Source of the DNA: Xanthobacteraceae bacterium
Lineage (GTDB): Bacteria; Pseudomonadota; Alphaproteobacteria; Rhizobiales; Xanthobacteraceae
NCBI GenBank assembly: GCA_030041005.1
Contig: JASHOR010000049.1
Location: forward strand, 1-36,086
Reading direction: 5' to 3'
Length of the DNA: 36,086 nt
Below the pieces are notes generated by a model that had not been told where the DNA came from, made no database searches, and saw nothing but the letters and a program-made list of their open reading frames with translations. The position numbers were made by a program, and so were the translations under genes. Below are positions 32,026 through 36,086 of the stretch, one piece after another (within the stretch, counting starts at the first letter, position 1; every line of letters starts with the position of its first letter).

Positions 32026-32679
32026 TCACTTGCCTGGGCCCGGCCCAATGGTCATGAAATTCGACTGTCCGCCTTTGTTGTCCTTGTTCGGAATGATCAG
32101 CGCGCGCACCCGGCCTGAAGCGCCGGGCGCCGGCTCGACATGCGCGTTTCCGGTAACGGTGTCGACGATGACGACCCCGCCATGAATAACATTGTTGCCC
32201 TGGCTGACGACGACATTGCCGCTGAGCGTGATTGTCTTCGAGGCCAGGTCATAAACGCCGAGGTCGCCGGTCGCGCTCTGATCCTTGCTGAGAATGGTGA
32301 CGTCGCCATGTGCTTCGATCCGGCGGATGTTCTGCGTGTCGGGCACCGCATCGTTTGTCGAGCTGGTGGAGGCCACGACCTGACTGCCGCCGCCAATGCC
32401 GATTTCCTGGCCGTAGAAGACCACGAGCCTGTTGCAGGTCATCGTAGTGTCGCCCTGCACGACCTTAACGTCGCCGGTGAAAGTCGCAGTCTTGCTCTTG
32501 TCATGCACTTCGAGCGATTTGGCATCGATCTGGACCGGCTGGTCCTGGTCTTGGTTCTGGTCCTGCTCCTGTCCCGGCGCATGCGGCAGGAATCCCTGTG
32601 CCGACGCGTGCGGCATGACGGCAATCGCCGACAGCATCGCCGCGACCGCCAAAATCCGTGGCGCAAACCGGAACCTCAT
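32026..32679 (-). CDS. lptA: lipopolysaccharide transport periplasmic protein LptA
   Basis: A 217-residue periplasmic OstA-fold protein that bridges the LPS path between membranes. Residues 1-28 form a signal peptide ending in HASAQG. A Gln/Asp-rich linker (about 37-48) follows. The beta-jellyroll repeats include DAKSLEVHDKSKTATFTGDV, VVQGDTTMTCNRLVVFY, and NVVVSQGNNVIHGGVVIVD. The start ATG at 32679 overlaps the lptC stop as ATGA, showing translational coupling. The longer open frame upstream runs antisense to nothing coding and is ignored. Confidence 0.93.
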   Translation of the reverse strand: MRFRFAPRILAVAAMLSAIAVMPHASAQGFLPHAPGQEQDQNQDQDQPVQIDAKSLEVHDKSKTATFTGDVKVVQGDTTMTCNRLVVFYGQEIGIGGGSQVVASTSSTNDAVPDTQNIRRIEAHGDVTILSKDQSATGDLGVYDLASKTITLSGNVVVSQGNNVIHGGVVIVDTVTGNAHVEPAPGASGRVRALIIPNKDNKGGQSNFMTIGPGPGK

Positions 32680-33428
32680 TGCCCGTTCGCCTTGGCCTTC
32701 TGTTTGCCCGACTGCAGGATCATGGTGACATCGGTAAAGCGCAATACCTCGCCCTTGTCGGTGATTTCCAGATGCTTGGCGTTGAGATCGCCATCCAAAA
32801 GCTTGACCCAGACCGGGGTATCGGACTCCACGTCGCCTTTGTTCATGTTGAGCACGGCTTGCCGCAGTCGGGCTTGATAGCCGGTCGATGATACCAGGCG
32901 AATATTGTCGTTCAGCGTCAGCATATCGGTCTTCATGTTGTAGATGCCGCTGTCGGCCCACAGATGCACGATGCTCTTGTCCGCCATCTGCATCTTGGCG
33001 CGGATCTGCTGCAGGTTGACGATGTCTGGACTGGTAATGTCCTGTTGCGCGGAGTTGGCGATAAACTCGTAGGGTCGCGCGTCGGCGGTAAATCCGGCCA
33101 GCCGGGGCTGCTGCATCGTAATCTTGGTCCCCTTGATCACCAGCTTGCCAACCTCGCCGGGAAGACGGAGTCCGCCGATTGGGAAATAGTTTTCGGCCAC
33201 CACGCCGAGCAGGACCGCGGCCACTGTGACGATCAGCGTGGCGCGCATCCAACGGACGTGTCGGCTGTGGCGCATGGCCCGCCGATAGGCGCGTTCGGTG
33301 TCGCTGTCGCGAGAATTTGCCGCGAATCCGGCTCCCCGCTGCGCACTGGCAAACGAGATACTCGTCAAGCGATTGTCCCCGCTGCCCCGATTCGGTCCGG
33401 ATCCGTATCCTACGGCTCCGCCGGCCAA
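32676..33428 (-). CDS. lptC: lipopolysaccharide export protein LptC
   Basis: A 250-residue bitopic inner-membrane protein that passes LPS from LptBFG to LptA. A cytoplasmic basic segment (SDTERAYRRAMRHSRHVR) precedes one transmembrane helix at about residues 62-78. The periplasmic OstA-like domain contains PRLAGFTADARPYEFIANSA and DMLTLNDNIRLVSSTGYQ. The frame begins with a TTG at 33428 preceded by AGGGGA; the first ATG (residue 52) would remove the basic segment typical of the rhizobial family, so the longer form is preferred, though the exact start is uncertain. It overlaps lptA by 4 bases. Confidence 0.9.
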   Translation of the reverse strand: MAGGAVGYGSGPNRGSGDNRLTSISFASAQRGAGFAANSRDSDTERAYRRAMRHSRHVRWMRATLIVTVAAVLLGVVAENYFPIGGLRLPGEVGKLVIKGTKITMQQPRLAGFTADARPYEFIANSAQQDITSPDIVNLQQIRAKMQMADKSIVHLWADSGIYNMKTDMLTLNDNIRLVSSTGYQARLRQAVLNMNKGDVESDTPVWVKLLDGDLNAKHLEITDKGEVLRFTDVTMILQSGKQKAKANGQ

Positions 33429-33518
33429 TAGTCCCCTGTGAATGTGGCCCGGACGGGGCTGCCAGGGCCGGGGAGCACGCTTCGCCGTGGCGCCCGCCAG
33501 AAGCTTTGTTTGGCGGAG

Positions 33519-34139
33519 TTAAGAATGGGCGAAAAGGTCCTCGCCGGCAAACCCGGCGAGGTCGAGCCGAACCCGCTCGGGCAAGAACGCGAAGCAGGCC
33601 GCGGCCAGGCGTTCCCGGCTCTCTCGCGCCAGCATGGCATCGAGCTTGTCTCTGAGCGCGTGCAGATAGAGCACGTCGGCGGCGGCGTAGGACAATTGCG
33701 CGTCGGTCAGATTGGCGGCGCCCCAATCCGACAATTGTTGCTGTTTGGACAGGTCGTGGCCAAGCACCTCGCGGACCAGATCTTTGAGCCCATGCTTGTC
33801 GGTGTAGGTGCGGGCCAGCCGCGAGGCGATTTTGGTGCAGTATACCGGCTCCGCCATCACCCCGAACGTCTTTTGCAGCGTGCCGAGGTCGAAGCGCGCG
33901 AAATGAAAAATCTTGATCAGATTTGGATCGGTCAGAAGACGTTTGAGGTTCGGAGCAGCCGCGGGCGAGGGCGCAATTTGCACGACGTCGGCGGAGCCGT
34001 CGCCGGGCGATAATTGCACGACGCACAGCCGGTCGCGCGTCAGGCTCAATCCCATCGTCTCGGTATCGATGGCGACCGCGCGCGATCCGCTGTAGTGCGC
34101 CAAGTCCGGCAGGTCGCCGCGATGGAGCCGTATTGCCAT
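33519..34139 (-). CDS. rnd: ribonuclease D (short form, 3'-5' exonuclease domain only)
   Basis: A 206-residue DEDDy exonuclease. Motif I is VAIDTETMGLS (D and E ligands, about residues 22-32), motif II is FHFARFDLGTL (about 78-88), and motif III is LSYAAADVLYLHAL with the Tyr and Asp (about 149-162). HGLKDLVREVLGHDLSKQQQ, next to the active site, is typical. The HRDC domains of E. coli RNase D are absent, as is usual for the compact form that heads the lptC-lptA-lptB-rpoN block in Hyphomicrobiales. It lies 90 bases upstream of lptC. Confidence 0.94.
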   Translation of the reverse strand: MAIRLHRGDLPDLAHYSGSRAVAIDTETMGLSLTRDRLCVVQLSPGDGSADVVQIAPSPAAAPNLKRLLTDPNLIKIFHFARFDLGTLQKTFGVMAEPVYCTKIASRLARTYTDKHGLKDLVREVLGHDLSKQQQLSDWGAANLTDAQLSYAAADVLYLHALRDKLDAMLARESRERLAAACFAFLPERVRLDLAGFAGEDLFAHS

Positions 34140-34336
34140 TTCAACTTCGCCCGCTTCAAGCCCCGATGCAGTCCGCCGCAGGAGCGCTCGAACCTGTCGA
34201 ACGTCGCGCCGCCGAACCCGGCTATCTCATAAGGCCATGATTATCTTAATCGAAATGGCGCGTCAAAAACGCCGTAACGTGCTATGATGTCAATTAGGCG
34301 CCGGCCAGGCTGGCCGAGATCAATTGGATCGATCCC

Positions 34337-34627
34337 ATGGAACGACTGGTGGCCTTCGCTCCGCTCCGTTCGACGCTCCGCATGGCCGTCATTGCTGCGG
34401 CGATCCTGCCGTTTGCCGCGCTCGAAACGGCCGCCAGCGCGCAGACGTTGACCGATCCTGTCCCACAGGCGAAACGGCCTGCTGCGCAATCGCCCGCGAA
34501 GTCGCAGTCCGTCGCGCGGCGAAAATCGTGCGGCGCCTACGGTGCCGGTTTCGTCGCCGTCCCCGGCACCGATGCCTGCGTCAAGATCGGTGGCTGGGCC
34601 ACGGTGGAAGGATCGGCGGGGCGCTGA
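34337..34627 (+). CDS. small secreted porin-like protein
   Basis: A 96-residue predicted secreted protein. A long signal peptide ends at ASAQ (about residue 35), followed by a Pro/Ala/Lys-rich linker (36-62). The C-terminal part, SCGAYGAGFVAVPGTDACVK followed by IGGWATVEG, resembles the first strands of the mature Bradyrhizobium-type porins, which have CxxYGAGF-x-PGTDTCIKIGG. The two cysteines (65 and 81) are at the porin positions. The protein stops where a porin would continue into its barrel, and the following sequence does not resume a porin in any frame I examined. It could be a free-standing small protein or a truncated remnant. Confidence 0.65.
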   Translation: MERLVAFAPLRSTLRMAVIAAAILPFAALETAASAQTLTDPVPQAKRPAAQSPAKSQSVARRKSCGAYGAGFVAVPGTDACVKIGGWATVEGSAGR

Positions 34628-34903
34628 CGCAACGACCGCGGCGAAGTCGCATTTGATCTGCTGGCGTGGTGCCCAGGAGAGGGACGACCCAACTGAGCCC
34701 AGTCAGTAGCTTATCGTGTCCCACCTTTGCCAAACGTCACATTGAGTCTCAATAGGTATTTTCGAGATTGTCCCACCAATGCAAGGCTATGCGACAAGTC
34801 AGCTTCTCGCTCATAAGCGGGCATCAATTTAGGTCGTTGGCAATTCGGCTTTGTGCGATTTTCGGAATTATGCGCAGCAAAAGCCGTTTGGAGGAGTGCT
34901 CGT

Positions 34904-35758
34904 TCAGGCCGGCGCGCTGCTGATCAACCAGATCGCACCGCGCAGGCGCACACTCGCACCGTCCGCATAGGGCGCTAGCGCCGCGCGGAGAGAGGCGATG
35001 GCGGCCGAGATGACCTGTGCCGGCTGGTTGCGCAGCCAGCTGTTCACGGCACCGATTTCGGTTGACTGAACGACAGCCTCCTCCAGCCCGCGGCCGGCGG
35101 CGATATCGAGGTCCATGTCGAGCTTCTCGAAGCGCGGCGGCGCCCAGCCGGCCGCGGTGAGAACCTCGGTGACGTGGTCGGGATCGGCGAAGGCGAACAT
35201 TCCGGGTGCGTTCGGGACCGGCTTCGGCCGCGGTGGCAGGTGTTGAGCGACGGCAGTCATCGGCACCTCCATCCAAGGGTTTTCGGCGAGCGTACGCCAG
35301 CATACGATCGCCATGCGGGCATCTGGAGTGGCGGCGCGGCGCATATTGGTGAAGGCAGCCACCCTGTCGCCGAAGAACATCGTGCCGAAGGCCGAAGTTA
35401 GCAAATCGTATTCATCCAGCGCGGCAGTAGCAGGATCGACGTGTCGCCAATCGACATTGGCGAGGCCGGCCGCACCGGCGCGCCTCTCAGCCTCGGCCAG
35501 CATTGGCCCGGAAATGTCGAACCCCACCACGCGGCCGGACGGACCGACAGCGCGCGCAAACTCCAGCGTGGGCGCGCCGCAGCCGCAGCCGATATCCACC
35601 ACCCGCTCGTCGGCGCGTGGTGCAGCAAAGCCGAGCAAGGCGTCCGTCACCGGTGTGAGTGTGATATCGGTGTGCTCCTGCCGAGCCACCCAAGTGTGGC
35701 CGCCCTTGCCGTTCCAGAAGGCGAGCATGTCGGCGTTAATCTCTTCGGCGGCGGCCAT
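34904..35758 (-). CDS. class I SAM-dependent methyltransferase
   Basis: A 284-residue methyltransferase. Motif I is VVDIGCGCGAPTLEFA (about 53-68), the acidic residue after strand 2 is in VVGFDISGPMLAEAERR, and motif II includes LLTSAFGTMFFGDRVAAFTN. The N-terminus INADMLAFWNGKGGHTWVARQ resembles UbiE-like small-molecule methyltransferases. The ATG at 35758 is preceded by AGGAGGAG at good spacing; the upstream extension of the frame lacks support. It stands alone, on the minus strand, beyond the porin-like gene. The substrate is unknown. Confidence 0.9.
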   Translation of the reverse strand: MAAAEEINADMLAFWNGKGGHTWVARQEHTDITLTPVTDALLGFAAPRADERVVDIGCGCGAPTLEFARAVGPSGRVVGFDISGPMLAEAERRAGAAGLANVDWRHVDPATAALDEYDLLTSAFGTMFFGDRVAAFTNMRRAATPDARMAIVCWRTLAENPWMEVPMTAVAQHLPPRPKPVPNAPGMFAFADPDHVTEVLTAAGWAPPRFEKLDMDLDIAAGRGLEEAVVQSTEIGAVNSWLRNQPAQVISAAIASLRAALAPYADGASVRLRGAIWLISSAPA

Positions 35759-36086
35759 GCGGCTCCTCCTGTTGAGCGGGTGTGCACGTTGTAGCTTTGT
35801 CGAGCGAGCTGCGAGCAGCGCTGAACCGATATTATTTCGACCGCCATTCCCCATACAACCCGCCGATCTGATGCTGAGGCCCGATGTCTGTCCGTTTGGG
35901 GGTCATTAGCGATCGAATGGAGACATGAATTTGAAGCCCGCTCCGCCCCAAAAAACGGATGTGGGACGGTACAGTCACGCGTCAGTTTGCCGTCCTGCGG
36001 CAGAGGGTTCGACTCCGATTTCTTGGGGTGGGACTTTTTCGGAAAAAAATAAAGCAGAATCAAAAGCGTATTTTTGCTTTGGTGCC
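35759..36086. other. 328 bases without a recognised gene at the window end
   Basis: This is the upstream region of the methyltransferase gene plus the window edge. The last 50 bases are clearly AT-rich (runs of A and T around 36042-36078), unlike the rest of the window, with an inverted repeat AAAGC / GCTTT at 36064-36080. No convincing reading frame, tRNA or repeat family was found. Confidence 0.5.

Noticed and set aside
34660-34710. tRNA 3'-end remnant on the minus strand (CTCCTGGGCACCA)
   Set aside because: The T-arm does not form and the rest of a tRNA is missing; too weak to call an attachment site.
35990-36030. T-loop-like GGGTTCGACTCC near the window end
   Set aside because: The flanking bases do not pair as a T-arm stem and no cloverleaf can be drawn.
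35647-36063. 138-codon minus-strand frame upstream of the methyltransferase
   Set aside because: It overlaps the methyltransferase start region in another frame, has no domain features and begins in the AT-rich end.

Overview
The window is high-GC DNA from an alphaproteobacterium of the order Hyphomicrobiales, most likely a Bradyrhizobium/Rhodopseudomonas-type lineage. The evidence is the core gene order rnd-lptC-lptA-lptB-rpoN-hpf-ptsN, an hsp20-DUF1150 pair behind a sigma-32 promoter and a ROSE-type RNA thermometer, a lptB with a long basic N-terminal extension, a porin-like N-terminal signature, and many dispersed palindromic repeats of the kind common in these genomes. No rRNA, tRNA, CRISPR array or transposase was found.

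Positions 1-25133 form an accessory catabolic region. It starts with a D-2-hydroxyacid dehydrogenase (cut by the window edge) and a carboxymuconolactone-decarboxylase-family protein, then a divergent glutathione S-transferase and a tandem array of 161-bp double-hairpin repeats. Next is a minus-strand operon for a Rieske ring-hydroxylating oxygenase (alpha and beta subunits) headed by a leaderless NMT1-like binding protein, with a divergent FadR-type GntR regulator. An IclR regulator faces a GMC oxidoreductase-MFS pair. A second MFS transporter follows a fused LigB-LigA extradiol dioxygenase, which is divergent from a 4,5-dihydroxyphthalate-decarboxylase-like protein and an FAD monooxygenase. 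A UbiD decarboxylase stands alone. The plus-strand run DedA, amidohydrolase, Rieske ferredoxin, HyuA, HyuB closes the region. The genes suggest uptake, hydroxylation, decarboxylation and meta-cleavage of one or more aromatic carboxylates. The substrate cannot be read from the sequence, and pathway steps after ring opening are missing from the window.

Positions 25200-26084 hold the heat-shock unit. A DHA2-type multidrug MFS transporter follows (26336-27760). Positions 27903-34139 are the conserved core block: PtsN, hibernation factor, sigma-54, the Lpt lipopolysaccharide export proteins LptB, LptA and LptC, and a short RNase D. The end of the window carries a small porin-like secreted protein, a SAM-dependent methyltransferase and about 330 bases without a recognisable gene.

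The most unusual features are the modular palindromic repeats. Three of them sit exactly on TAG stop codons. At least six families occur before position 26300 and none was recognised in the core block. Other points of note are the catabolic gene combination with two leaderless periplasmic-binding-fold proteins, the predicted GntR operator lying over its own start codon, and a dehydrogenase that seems to have lost its catalytic glutamate.
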